Shown here: piece by piece, positions 9,014 to 18,054 of the stretch
Numbering within the stretch: position 1 is the first letter of the stretch
How the letters are laid out: each line of letters starts with the position of its first letter
Assembly (NCBI RefSeq): GCF_030548175.1
Contig: NZ_JAUORX010000012.1
Coordinates: 16,606 to 80,605, forward strand
DNA: 64,000 nt
Direction of reading: 5' to 3'
Source of the DNA: Cognatishimia sp. 1_MG-2023
GTDB taxonomy: Bacteria; Pseudomonadota; Alphaproteobacteria; Rhodobacterales; Rhodobacteraceae
The notes under the pieces: model-generated
What the model was told of the DNA's origin: nothing
What the model saw: only the letters and a program-made list of their open reading frames with translations
Databases searched by the model: none
Made by a program: the position numbers and the translations under genes

Positions 9014-9928
9014 TCACCGCGCCCCGCTGCGATATGCGCTTTGCAAGAAGGTGTGGAACTCGCGGAGGATCGGCGGCATCGTCAGGCCTAGGCGCCAAGC
9101 AAGCCCAATATCCATCGAAGGTACAGGGTCTTTGATGTCGCGCATTTCGATCCGGTCCCCTTCTAGCGACCACGTTCTGTAGACCATGTCGGATAGAATT
9201 GTGATACCTAAACCGCTGGCTACGGCGGTGCGGACCGCTTCAACATTGGCGCTTTTCATAACAATGTTTGGCTGCAAATCTGAGTGCTGCCAATAGTTGA
9301 CTGCGGTGTCTGCAGCTTCATCAACGGTCAGCATAATCAATGGTTCTTTTGCAATATCGCGCAGCCTGATGCTTTGGCGGGCGAGCAGGGGGTGACGAGA
9401 TGGCAGCCAAAGTCGACGTTGGGATGGCAGCAGAATTGACGAGGCCAATTCGCCTGTGCGTTGCATGTTAGAGACCAGTAAAACAGCAATATCTAATGAT
9501 CCGTCGATCAGGCGTGCTTCGATTTTTGGGCGTGCCATTTCAACGGTTTCGACTTGAATGCCGGGATAGCGATGTTTGAAACGTGCAAGGTGGGGCATCA
9601 GAAAATACCCCATGACCGTATCTGTTGCCGCAACCCTGATCGTACCTGAAAAGTTCTCTCCGACGGCCGGGCCTAAGGGCTCTTTGGTGGCAGAAGACAC
9701 CAGCGATAAAATCTCGCGGGCTTTGGCAAGAAACCGTTGGCCTTCTAAACTTAGAATGACCCCGCTTGAGGTGCGTTCAAACAATTCAAAGCCAATTTGG
9801 TCTTCTAATCCTTTGATCGCGAGCGTGATGGCTGACTGCGTCACATTACAATCTGTTGCCGCGGTCGACAGCTTGCCGGTTTCAGCTGCGCTGACGAAAT
9901 AGCGTAATTGTCGGAGTGTGAAAGACAT
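9014..9928 (-). CDS. LysR-family regulator
   Basis: A 304-residue LysR regulator of the CynR/CbbR-like kind: helix-turn-helix near residues 18-40 (LSTAATDCNVTQSAITLAIK) and a periplasmic-binding-protein-like effector domain. It is divergent from the pxpA-liv gene run that starts at 10038, and it also lies upstream of RidA and the isochorismatase gene on the same strand, so either or both could be targets. Effector unknown. Confidence 0.88.
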   Translation of the reverse strand: MSFTLRQLRYFVSAAETGKLSTAATDCNVTQSAITLAIKGLEDQIGFELFERTSSGVILSLEGQRFLAKAREILSLVSSATKEPLGPAVGENFSGTIRVAATDTVMGYFLMPHLARFKHRYPGIQVETVEMARPKIEARLIDGSLDIAVLLVSNMQRTGELASSILLPSQRRLWLPSRHPLLARQSIRLRDIAKEPLIMLTVDEAADTAVNYWQHSDLQPNIVMKSANVEAVRTAVASGLGITILSDMVYRTWSLEGDRIEMRDIKDPVPSMDIGLAWRLGLTMPPILREFHTFLQSAYRSGAR

Positions 9929-10037
9929 AAGATTTTCTCAACTGTGGCTTAGAGTATAATAAATTTGAAATTAGGTAGAAGTCAAAGCTAGCCTGATTGC
10001 AAGCCGCCAATGGTGTGCAAATAGCCGGGGGAAAGCT
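9929..10037 (+). promoter_or_regulatory. Divergent LysR/pxpA promoter region
   Basis: The 109-base gap between the divergent LysR and pxpA genes contains an exact TATAAT hexamer at 9955-9960 in an AT-rich stretch, a reasonable -10 box for the rightward pxpA-liv run. A convincing -35 box is not seen, as expected if LysR activation is needed. Confidence 0.35.
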
Positions 10038-10772
10038 GTGCGTGTGAAGATTAACTGCGATATGGGCGAGGGCTTTGGGAAGTATCGAATAGCAGACGAT
10101 GCTTCAATTATGCCGCTGATTGATCAGGCGAACATTGCCTGTGGTTTTCATGCGTCAGACCCTGTCATCATGCGCGATACAGTTGCAATGGCGGCCGATC
10201 ACGGTGTCGCTATCGGTGCGCATCCGTCTTTGCCAGACCTTCAGGGGTTTGGGCGTCGCGAGATGAAAATACCGGCCTCTGATTTATTTGCGATGATCTG
10301 TTATCAGGTTGGTGCGTTGGCAGGTATGTTGATCCCCTATGGGGTTTCTTTATCGCACCTCAAACCACATGGCGCGCTTTATGGCATGGCGTGCCGTGAC
10401 GCCGACGTGGCGCAAGTCATTGCAGATGTGGCAAAGCAATTTGATCTGCCGGTTCTGGGCCTTCCCAATACTTTGCAAGAAAAAACCTATGTTGAGGCAG
10501 GAGTTTCTTTTGTCGGAGAGTTTTTTGCTGATCTTGAGTATCAGCCGAATGGCCATCTGGCGATTGTGAAAAACCCGGCTTCCATTAATGCCAAGAGTGC
10601 AGCGACCCGCGCGATAAACGCGATTAAAACAGGCACTACACCTGCAATAGATGGCTCTTTGGTGCCAGTGAATGCCCAATCCATTTGCGTCCATTCTGAC
10701 AATCCCGGGGGGCTTGATCTTATCAAAGAGCTGCGCGTCCGGTTGGGTGCTATCGAAAGAGTTTCGTCATGA
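10038..10772 (+). CDS. pxpA: 5-oxoprolinase subunit A family protein (LamB/YcsF)
   Basis: A 244-residue LamB/YcsF-family protein. In characterised PxpABC systems, subunit A works with B and C to open 5-oxoproline to glutamate using ATP. The family signatures INCDMGEGFG near the N-terminus, ANIACGFHASDP near residues 32-43 and LKPHGALYG near 110 are intact. Translation starts at GTG, with GGGGGAAAG upstream. No pxpB or pxpC is present in the window. Instead it overlaps the fused Liv permease/ATPase gene by four bases, so it may process the lactam-like substrate that this importer brings in. Confidence 0.85.
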   Translation: MRVKINCDMGEGFGKYRIADDASIMPLIDQANIACGFHASDPVIMRDTVAMAADHGVAIGAHPSLPDLQGFGRREMKIPASDLFAMICYQVGALAGMLIPYGVSLSHLKPHGALYGMACRDADVAQVIADVAKQFDLPVLGLPNTLQEKTYVEAGVSFVGEFFADLEYQPNGHLAIVKNPASINAKSAATRAINAIKTGTTPAIDGSLVPVNAQSICVHSDNPGGLDLIKELRVRLGAIERVSS

Positions 10773-12577
10773 GGGGTGGTTTGGTCATATTAGCACTGTT
10801 GTGCTTAGGGGCGGCTGGCTTGGCTGCAATTGTTGGAGCACCTGCGGTTGCGAATACAATCAGTTACTTCTTGATTGTTGTGGTGCTGGTTACCGGTCTT
10901 GGCATTTATGTGGGGAACACGGGTATTGTCAGCTTTGGACACCCCAGTTTTATGGGCATTGGTGCCTATCTCACCGCCATTCTGGTGATGCCAGACGCCC
11001 GCAAAGGGGCATTGTTTCCGAACCTGCCAGATGTCTTAGCAGGCATTAGTTTGCATCCGCTGGTGGGGCTTTTGGTGGCCGCTGTCTTTGTGGGGCTTGT
11101 CGGTTTGATACTTGGCATGGCTTTGTCTCGGCTCAACGGGGCCTCTGCAACTATCGCGACATTGGGTGTTTTGATTGTTGTGCATAGCCTTATGGTTGGC
11201 GGCACGACATTTACCCGCGGGGCGCAGGCTGTTTATGGTGTGCCGAAAGTGGTCACGCCCTTTTATGCCGCGCTTGCGGCGACGGCTGTGATTATTCTGG
11301 CCAATTGGTTCAAATTCAGCAAATGGGGACTGTTGGCACGGGCAGGGCGCGAGGATGAGGCGGCTGCCTCTGCCTCGGGCATTTCGATTTTTCTGAGCAG
11401 GACACTTGCCTTTTCGGTCAGTACATTTGTCATGGCTTTGGGCGGCGGTTTGTTTGCCTTGCAAATTGGCGTCTTTTCCCCGTCAGAGTTTTATTTCGGA
11501 ATTACGTTCTCATTGCTTGCGATGTTGATTGTCGGTGGGGCCAACAGCACGACGGGCGCGGTTTCTGGCGCATTGTTGATCACTTTGTTGACCGAAGTTT
11601 TACGTCGGGTGGAACCGGGGTTTGAGCTGGGCGGCATCAGCGTGCCAGCCTTGTTTGGCTTGACGACCATTGGGACAAGTCTGGCGTTGATTGCGACGTT
11701 GTATCTGCGCCCTGAGGGTTTATTCGGCGCCAGCGAGTTGGATGATGTTTTACCGTTCAAAAAACACCGCGTTGCGCAAACCTATCCTGCGTCAGAGGTT
11801 ACGAAGGCGACCGAAGGCGCGCTGGCGGTGCGTAACCTGACCAAGACCTATGGTGGTGTGACTGCGGTAAGTGATGCCACGTTAGAGTTAAAACGCGGTG
11901 AGATTTTGGGGCTTATTGGTCCGAACGGATCAGGGAAATCGACCTTTTTATCCTGTGCCTCTGGTGTGCAACGGTTTGATCGTGGCGAGGTTGCTATTGG
12001 TGACAAAACCATGCCTCAGGCCAAACCGAATGCCTTTGCCCATGCAGGGGTAGGGCGCACGTTTCAGAACATCCGCTTGTTTGGCCGTCTGAGCGTTGAA
12101 GAAAACGTGGCTGCTGCCATGGCCGCTGTTCCAAGCAATCGTGCGCGTCAGGTGCATGAGGTGCTGGCTCGGGTGAACCTAGAGGATCTGGCGACCCGCA
12201 CGGCGGATACCCTGTCTTATGGCCAGCAACGGCGGCTAGAGATTGCCCGGGCTCTGGCCATTGATCCTGCGTTTTTGCTGTTGGACGAGCCGGCGGCGGG
12301 GATGAACGACACGGAAACAGCGGAGCTTGCTGGGATTATTGCATCGCTGCGGAACATCGAAGGGCTGGGGATTCTGATCGTTGACCACGATTTGCCCATG
12401 ATCCTGAAGCTGTCGGACAGGATCGCTGTCTTGAACGAAGGGCGGTTGATCGCCGTCGAAACGCCAGAAGAGATCAAGCGAAACCCAGAAGTGGCGCAAG
12501 CTTATTTTGGGGAGCGAAGAAATACCGGGGCGGACAATCAGACTCCGGAATTCCAACCAACAACTGTGGAGACTTAA
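10769..12577 (+). CDS. Fused LivM-LivG type ABC permease/ATPase
   Basis: A 602-residue two-domain protein. Residues 1 to about 330 are a LivM-type permease with about ten hydrophobic segments. After a linker, residues about 350-602 form a LivG-type ATPase with Walker A GPNGSGKST (near 385), signature LSYGQQRR (near 480) and Walker B LLLDEPAAGMND (near 500). Together with the LivK, LivF and LivH genes that follow, it makes an importer of the branched-chain amino-acid/amide type. The start overlaps the pxpA stop (ATGA). In most genomes LivM and LivG are separate proteins, as in the second importer at 18055-22758. Confidence 0.92.
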   Translation: MRGGLVILALLCLGAAGLAAIVGAPAVANTISYFLIVVVLVTGLGIYVGNTGIVSFGHPSFMGIGAYLTAILVMPDARKGALFPNLPDVLAGISLHPLVGLLVAAVFVGLVGLILGMALSRLNGASATIATLGVLIVVHSLMVGGTTFTRGAQAVYGVPKVVTPFYAALAATAVIILANWFKFSKWGLLARAGREDEAAASASGISIFLSRTLAFSVSTFVMALGGGLFALQIGVFSPSEFYFGITFSLLAMLIVGGANSTTGAVSGALLITLLTEVLRRVEPGFELGGISVPALFGLTTIGTSLALIATLYLRPEGLFGASELDDVLPFKKHRVAQTYPASEVTKATEGALAVRNLTKTYGGVTAVSDATLELKRGEILGLIGPNGSGKSTFLSCASGVQRFDRGEVAIGDKTMPQAKPNAFAHAGVGRTFQNIRLFGRLSVEENVAAAMAAVPSNRARQVHEVLARVNLEDLATRTADTLSYGQQRRLEIARALAIDPAFLLLDEPAAGMNDTETAELAGIIASLRNIEGLGILIVDHDLPMILKLSDRIAVLNEGRLIAVETPEEIKRNPEVAQAYFGERRNTGADNQTPEFQPTTVET

Positions 12578-12581
12578 TGCA

Positions 12582-13754
12582 ATGAAACTTTTCCAAAAGA
12601 ACAATAGGGCGGCCGCTGCTCTTGCGACTGTTGCAATGATCGGTACGCCTGCTTTGGCGCAGGATAACGATTTGAAGATCGGCTTTGCGGTTTCTCTGAC
12701 CGGATACCTTGCGCCATATGATACGCCAACGGTGGAAGGCGCGCAGATTGCCATTAAAGAACTGAATGAAAATGGCGGTGCGGCTGGTCAGTTTGCGATT
12801 GAAGCTATGGTGCGCGACGTGCGCTCTGACACGGTTCAAACCTCAATTGTGGTTCAGGAACTGATTGATGCCGGCGCAGATGTGATTGTGCTGCCGTGTG
12901 ATGATGATCCGGCGATTGCGGGCGGATTGGTTGCTCAGGACGCAGGTATTCCGATGTTTTCGACCTGCGCGACGAACGCAAGTTTGACAGCGGCGATCGG
13001 TGATTTTTACTTTGTGAACTATGTGGCCGACATCGTGCAGGGCGCGACATTGGCGCAGTTTGCACGTGAAGAGGGGCTGTCTAATGCGTACCTCCTAGTG
13101 TCGCCTGAAACGACATATACCGGCAATCTGCCTCTGTACTTTGGGGAAGTTTTTGAAACGCTGGGCGGCTCTGTTGTGGACACAGGGACCTATTCATTTG
13201 GTCAGCAGGATTTCTCTGCTGAAGTGACGCAGATTGCATCGCTGAACCCACAGCCTGATGTGATTATGACCTCTGCTTACGAGCCGGACTTTCCTGCGTT
13301 TCTTCGCCAACTGCGGGCTGCGGGTGTGACAGCTGCGGTATACGGAAGTGATGGGATCGACAGCCCGACAACATCTGGACTGGGTGATGTGTCTGAAGGT
13401 GTTGTGTTCACAAACGCGGGTTTCCCGGTTGAAGGTACGCGCCTGGCTGCGTTTTTTGATGCTTATGCCGCACATTATGACAGACCGTTGTCCAACAGCT
13501 TTGCGGCAACCGGATATGACATGATGCTGGTGATTTCCGAAGCGATCCGCGTTGCGGGTGGAACAGACGGTGCCGCGTTGCGTGATGCGATTGCCAACAC
13601 AGATGGGTTGGAAGTTTCAACCGGTGAGATCAGCTATCTTGATCGAAATCGCGTACCTGCACGCTCTGTTTCGCTGAACCGGATCACGGGTGGTGCAATC
13701 ACGCATGTGGATACACGTGTGATTGCAAGCGACCTTTTGCCGGAAAGCAAATAA
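12582..13754 (+). CDS. Liv-type ABC substrate-binding protein
   Basis: A 390-residue periplasmic binding protein of the type 1 (Peripla_BP_6) fold for amino acids or amides. A Sec signal peptide is seen (positively charged KNNR, hydrophobic core, cleavage after TPALA-Q). I chose the ATG at 12582 rather than an upstream in-frame start because it gives this signal peptide. It lies only four bases after the fused permease/ATPase stop and is followed directly by the LivF gene. Two cysteines in the LPCDDD and STCAT loops are visible. Ligand unknown; context suggests a pyroglutamate-like or N-acyl compound. Confidence 0.9.
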   Translation: MKLFQKNNRAAAALATVAMIGTPALAQDNDLKIGFAVSLTGYLAPYDTPTVEGAQIAIKELNENGGAAGQFAIEAMVRDVRSDTVQTSIVVQELIDAGADVIVLPCDDDPAIAGGLVAQDAGIPMFSTCATNASLTAAIGDFYFVNYVADIVQGATLAQFAREEGLSNAYLLVSPETTYTGNLPLYFGEVFETLGGSVVDTGTYSFGQQDFSAEVTQIASLNPQPDVIMTSAYEPDFPAFLRQLRAAGVTAAVYGSDGIDSPTTSGLGDVSEGVVFTNAGFPVEGTRLAAFFDAYAAHYDRPLSNSFAATGYDMMLVISEAIRVAGGTDGAALRDAIANTDGLEVSTGEISYLDRNRVPARSVSLNRITGGAITHVDTRVIASDLLPESK

Positions 13755-14489
13755 GTGTCCGCGTCAGAAAAACACACGACCGATCCCGCGCTTGAATTGC
13801 GCGGGGTCACCATCAGTTACGGAGCTATCCGTGCTGCGCGGTCTGTGGATTTAACAGTCGGAGCTGGAGAGATTGTTACGCTTATCGGACCCAACGGCGC
13901 GGGAAAAAGTTCTACGCTGATGGGAACGGTGGGGTTGGCCCCTCGGGGGGGAGCCGTATTGATGTATGGCGAGGATGTTTCAAATGCCTCGACAGAACAA
14001 TTGGTCCGTAAGGGATTGACCCTGAGTCCTGAAGGCCGGCGCATTTTCGGCAATCTCAGCGTCGCTGAAAACTTGCGTTTGGGTGGTGCAACGGCACGGA
14101 AGACGGCGGGTGAAACCGAAGAGCGATTGCTGGATGCCTTTCCGAAATTGCGGGCGCGTTATGGGCAGCAAGCGGGTACGCTATCGGGTGGCGAACAGCA
14201 GATGTTGGCGATTGCCCGTGCGTTGATGTCAAACCCATCCATTGTGCTGTTGGATGAGCCGTCGCTGGGATTGGCGCCGAAGATCGTGGACACGATATTT
14301 GAAACGATTGAGCAACTGCGCACTTGGAAAATTTCGGTGTTGTTGGTTGAGCAAGATATCGAACGCGCCCTTGAGGTGTCGGATCGCGGTTATGTCATGA
14401 GCCATGGTGAAATTCAGATGACGGGTACGTCTAACGAATTACTGACAAACGCAAATCTCAAAGAGATGTTTTTTGGAGAAAACGCATGA
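13755..14489 (+). CDS. LivF-type ABC transporter ATPase
   Basis: A 244-residue ATPase of the LivF subfamily: Walker A GPNGAGKSS, signature LSGGEQQML, Walker B VLLDEPSLGLAP and the H-loop region all present. It starts at a GTG immediately after the binding-protein stop and overlaps the LivH gene by four bases. It should pair with the C-terminal ATPase domain of the fusion protein as the second nucleotide-binding domain. Confidence 0.93.
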   Translation: MSASEKHTTDPALELRGVTISYGAIRAARSVDLTVGAGEIVTLIGPNGAGKSSTLMGTVGLAPRGGAVLMYGEDVSNASTEQLVRKGLTLSPEGRRIFGNLSVAENLRLGGATARKTAGETEERLLDAFPKLRARYGQQAGTLSGGEQQMLAIARALMSNPSIVLLDEPSLGLAPKIVDTIFETIEQLRTWKISVLLVEQDIERALEVSDRGYVMSHGEIQMTGTSNELLTNANLKEMFFGENA

Positions 14490-15376
14490 GCGAACTCGTT
14501 GCGCAGCAAGTCCTGAATGCCTTGGCTTTGGGCGGTGTCTATGCCTTGTTGGGCTTGGGGCTGGCTATGGTGTTTTCCGTATTAGGGATGATCAACTTTG
14601 CTCATGGCGAGTTGATGACCTTTACGGGATACGCTTTGATCTTTCTGTCCGCCACTTTGGGTTGGCCTTTCTTTTTGGCTGTTTTTGCGGCTTTTGCGGT
14701 GGCTGCGGCAAGCGCTGCCTTGATCGAACGTGTCGCGTTTCGGCCTGTGCGGGGGGCCTCTTTGACAACGATGTTGCTGACCACTTTTGCGATCAGTTCA
14801 ATTTTACACGTTGTGTTCCAGAACTTTATCTCACCGCGTCCGATTGCTGTGGCCATCCCTGACTGGCTGACTTCGACAGCGCAGTTTTCTGGGCTGCGGA
14901 TTGGGATGCTGCAATGTATTTCATTGGGGGTCACTGTTGTGGCCTTGATTGGATTGACGGTGTTTTTACGGTTCTCCATCACAGGGTTGGCGATGCGTGC
15001 GGCGGCTCAGGATTTTTCGATCACGCGGTTGATGGGGATCCCTGCGAACCGGGTGATTGTGACCGCCTTTGCGATTTCGGGCCTATTGGCGGGGCTCTCT
15101 GGGTTTCTGTGGGTCGCTCAACGTGGATCTGTTGATCCTTTGATGGGGTTTGTACCGGTTCTCAAAGCCTTTATCGCGGTTGTTCTGGGAGGGCTTGGTA
15201 GCCTGCCGGGCGCAGTATTGGGCGGCTTTTTACTTGGATTTCTTGAAGTATTGCTGCGTGCGATGCTGCCAAGCGAGTTACTGCCGTTCCGTGATGCGAT
15301 TTCTTTGTCGATCATCATCACCATATTGGTTCTACGTCCGAATGGCCTGTTGGGACGTGCCGAAGCGGTTCGATAA
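14486..15376 (+). CDS. LivH-type ABC permease
   Basis: A 296-residue integral membrane permease of the LivH type with about eight hydrophobic segments. The N-terminal NALALGGVYALLGLGLAM and the FAHGEL motif are typical of the family. Last gene of the pxpA-liv run, overlapping livF by four bases and followed by a strong hairpin at 15423. It would form the membrane channel together with the LivM half of the fusion protein. Confidence 0.93.
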   Translation: MSELVAQQVLNALALGGVYALLGLGLAMVFSVLGMINFAHGELMTFTGYALIFLSATLGWPFFLAVFAAFAVAAASAALIERVAFRPVRGASLTTMLLTTFAISSILHVVFQNFISPRPIAVAIPDWLTSTAQFSGLRIGMLQCISLGVTVVALIGLTVFLRFSITGLAMRAAAQDFSITRLMGIPANRVIVTAFAISGLLAGLSGFLWVAQRGSVDPLMGFVPVLKAFIAVVLGGLGSLPGAVLGGFLLGFLEVLLRAMLPSELLPFRDAISLSIIITILVLRPNGLLGRAEAVR

Positions 15377-15422
15377 AGTATGCCGATACAATGAGGCTGC
15401 TTGAGAATGCCCAAATGTAAGT

Positions 15423-15458
15423 AAGGCGGGTCGTAATGGAATTGCGACCCGCCTTCTT
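15423..15458. terminator. Bidirectional terminator between convergent genes
   Basis: A perfect 11-bp GC-rich stem (AAGGCGGGTCG / CGACCCGCCTT) with an 11-base loop, followed on the plus strand by TCTTTC. It separates the rightward livH gene from the leftward carbamoylase gene and probably ends transcripts from both sides. Confidence 0.7.
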
Positions 15459-15483
15459 TCGTCAGACTGTGCCTGTGGTGCCT

Positions 15484-16731
15484 TTAAGCGTTTGCGCGTT
15501 GTAGCACTGCGTTCAAAAGCACATTCACGCCGGGCATCGTATATCCCGGTTCAATGTGTTCATTTTCGTTGTGGGTGATGCCGTCTTTGCAAGGGGTAAA
15601 GATCATTGCTGTCGGCGCGATGGTTGCCAGATGATATGCGTCATGGCCTGCGGCGCTTAGGATGTCTTGGTGGGAAATGCCCAGATCAACTGCGGTGGAC
15701 CGGATAAGGTGGATCAATTCCGGGTCAAAGGCCACATCCCCAAATGACCATTCCTTGAGAACTTCGATGTCGACATTGGCTTGTTTTGCGGCAATCGGAA
15801 TGAGGCCGAGTGCTTTTTGATACATCTCTGCGGCTTTGGCCGCATTTGGGTGACGGACATCAATTGTGACTTCGGCATGATCCGCGATGATGCCGTATTC
15901 GTTTGGCGAAACGTCAATGCGCGCACAGGTAGTGCGGCCGTCTGGTTCATAGTCCCAGCCGATTTCATTCACTTTGGCAATGATGACCGCAGCTCCAACA
16001 AGTGCATCTTTGCGCTTCTTCATTGGGGTTGGGCCAGAATGGGCATGTTCGCCTTTGATCACAACCTGCGCCCCAAAGGAGGTAAAGCCGCCTGTGACCA
16101 CACCAACATGAATTCCCTCAGCGTCTAAAATGGAACCTTGTTCAATGTGCAGTTCGAAATAGGCATCAATCTCTTTGTTCTTTCGATCTGCGGTGCCTGC
16201 ATATCCAATCCGCTGCAGTTCCTCGCCAAAAAGGGCACCGTTTTTATCGGTTTGGGCCAGCACCCAGTCAATTGGGTGGATTCCTGCAAAGGCGCCGGCG
16301 CCCATCATTGGGGGTTGAAACCGAACACCTTCTTCGTTGGTCCAGCAGACGGCCTCGATTGAGCGTCTGGTTTCAATGCCATGATCATTCAGGGTGCGAA
16401 TGACTTCTAAGCCGGATAACACGCCTAAAATGCCGTCATACTTTCCGCCTGCAATCTGGGTATCAAGATGGCTGCCGACAAGAATGGGCGCAAGCGTGGG
16501 ATCGGTGCCTTCGCGTCTGGCAAAGATATTGCCGACTGGGTCGGTCGTAACTGTACACCTAGCGTCTTGGCTCCAGCGTATGAACTGATCGCGCATTTCT
16601 TTGTCATCATCGCTTAGGGTCAACCGGCTAAGGCCAACAGTTTTGCCCGGACCAATTGACGCCGAAACCATCAGTGTTTCCCAAAGCCGATCCATGTTGA
16701 TTTCAAGCGTATTGGATTTTTTCGAAGGCAT
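15484..16731 (-). CDS. N-carbamoyl amino-acid hydrolase/allantoate amidohydrolase (M20 family)
   Basis: A 415-residue zinc-dependent hydrolase of the AmaB/HyuC/AllC type, which removes carbamoyl groups as CO2 plus ammonia. Metal and substrate motifs are clear: GSHLDT near residues 86-91, GGKYDG near 95-100, NEEGVRF near 132-138 and HIEQG near 195-199. The start has GGGAG five bases upstream. It is divergent from the LysR gene at 16865, which suggests that regulator controls it. beta-Ureidopropionate, N-carbamoyl-L-amino acids or allantoate are all possible substrates; neither a hydantoinase nor an allantoinase is present in the window. Confidence 0.88.
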   Translation of the reverse strand: MPSKKSNTLEINMDRLWETLMVSASIGPGKTVGLSRLTLSDDDKEMRDQFIRWSQDARCTVTTDPVGNIFARREGTDPTLAPILVGSHLDTQIAGGKYDGILGVLSGLEVIRTLNDHGIETRRSIEAVCWTNEEGVRFQPPMMGAGAFAGIHPIDWVLAQTDKNGALFGEELQRIGYAGTADRKNKEIDAYFELHIEQGSILDAEGIHVGVVTGGFTSFGAQVVIKGEHAHSGPTPMKKRKDALVGAAVIIAKVNEIGWDYEPDGRTTCARIDVSPNEYGIIADHAEVTIDVRHPNAAKAAEMYQKALGLIPIAAKQANVDIEVLKEWSFGDVAFDPELIHLIRSTAVDLGISHQDILSAAGHDAYHLATIAPTAMIFTPCKDGITHNENEHIEPGYTMPGVNVLLNAVLQRANA

Positions 16732-16864
16732 GATAACTCCCGTTGCAATGTCTTTTGGCCAATTGAAATTGGCCCCTGCTTATCTCAGGAGTAACAAAGG
16801 GTGACGTAGAAAGGTATTTTGATGTAACAATCTTTAGTTAGAGATTAATCAAAGTGGGAACGAC

Positions 16865-17806
16865 ATGGCACTTCCATCCATCAACAACGTAGATTTGAAA
16901 TTGCTGGACGTGTTTCGGACGATTGCGCGGTGCGGCGGTTTTTCTTTGGCGCAGGCTGAGTTGAACGTCAGCCAAGCGACAATCAGTATCCATGTTAAAA
17001 ACTTAGAGACCAGATTGGGTCTGACGCTGTGTCAACGTGGACGAAGTGGATTTGCTCTGACCGAAGATGGTCAGCGGGTTTATGATGCGTCAAATGCTTT
17101 GTTTAATCACATCGAGGATTTTCGCAGCCTTGTTTTAGGATATGAGCAACTGGTTGGGGAGTTGCAGATTGCAATGATCGACAATTCTGTTTTTCATCCC
17201 CGATTTCAGCTTGGCAATGTGATAAAACGCTTTGGTGAACTGGATCATCAGGTTGATATTACCGTACATGTGGGCCCGCCCAATCAGTTGGAAACTATGG
17301 TTCTCAGCGGTCAGGCGCATATTGGGGTGGGTTATTTTCCGCGGCGTATTTCGCAGCTGGATTACGAACCGCTTTATATGTCCGAAATGCGATTGTTCTG
17401 CGGGCAAGGGCATCCCTTGTTTGAAAAAGAGGGCAAAGACATCACGGTGCAAGATGTTGAAATGTATCCGCATGCACAGCGTGGATATGTGTCATTTGAC
17501 CAGCTTCCTGAGAACGAGCGGTCTTTTACATATTCGGCCAGAGCGCCCAACATTGAAGGTTTGGCGCATCTGGTATTATCGGGCCAATATCTTGCCTTTT
17601 TGCCTATTCACTATGCAGAAACATTTGTGGAGCAGGGCAAAGTGCGCGCGCTTATGACCGAAGAATATGGTTATGTGTCTTGTTATGAAATCATCCGCCG
17701 AAAGTCGGCAGCACGGACCCCTGCTGAGAAGAAGTTTCATGAATTGCTTATGTTGGAGTCCCGCGAGTTGGACCTGGTGACGGGTGATCCAAGCACAATG
17801 CGATAG
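16865..17806 (+). CDS. LysR-family regulator
   Basis: A 313-residue LysR regulator with the helix-turn-helix near residues 27-50 (LAQAELNVSQATISIHVK) and an unusual LCQRGRSGFALTEDG wing. The same wing pattern (LCNRGHAGFSLTEDG) recurs in the LysR gene at 33455, marking the two as paralogues. It lies between the divergent carbamoylase gene and the nitrile/amide uptake genes that begin 248 bases downstream, so it may coordinate both. Effector unknown. Confidence 0.88.
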   Translation: MALPSINNVDLKLLDVFRTIARCGGFSLAQAELNVSQATISIHVKNLETRLGLTLCQRGRSGFALTEDGQRVYDASNALFNHIEDFRSLVLGYEQLVGELQIAMIDNSVFHPRFQLGNVIKRFGELDHQVDITVHVGPPNQLETMVLSGQAHIGVGYFPRRISQLDYEPLYMSEMRLFCGQGHPLFEKEGKDITVQDVEMYPHAQRGYVSFDQLPENERSFTYSARAPNIEGLAHLVLSGQYLAFLPIHYAETFVEQGKVRALMTEEYGYVSCYEIIRRKSAARTPAEKKFHELLMLESRELDLVTGDPSTMR

Positions 17807-17862
17807 GTAAAGTGCCATTCTGCAAGGCAATGGCTAATTAATATACGCTTCTGCTCATTACA

Positions 17863-17876
17863 TAGATAATTATCTA
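17863..17876. promoter_or_regulatory. AT-rich palindrome upstream of the amide/nitrile importer
   Basis: A perfect 14-base palindrome (TAGATAATTATCTA) inside a very AT-rich stretch (about 17835-17910) that stands out from the rest of the 17807-18054 gap. It lies upstream of the binding-protein gene and just after the LysR gene, so it is a good candidate operator. No firm -10/-35 pair can be assigned. Confidence 0.4.
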
Positions 17877-18054
17877 ATTAAATATTATTATATTTAGATA
17901 TTTCGATCATAGTTTGTCTGCCAATCTTTGAGACAAGCGGCGCCGATCTGTGTCGGTGTGTCGGAAGCTGCATCCGAAAGAATAAGTCGGAGCAGCGTTA
18001 ACTGCCGCGTCAATGAAAACAGACTTCGAGGTCTGCATACATGGGAGTATGAAT

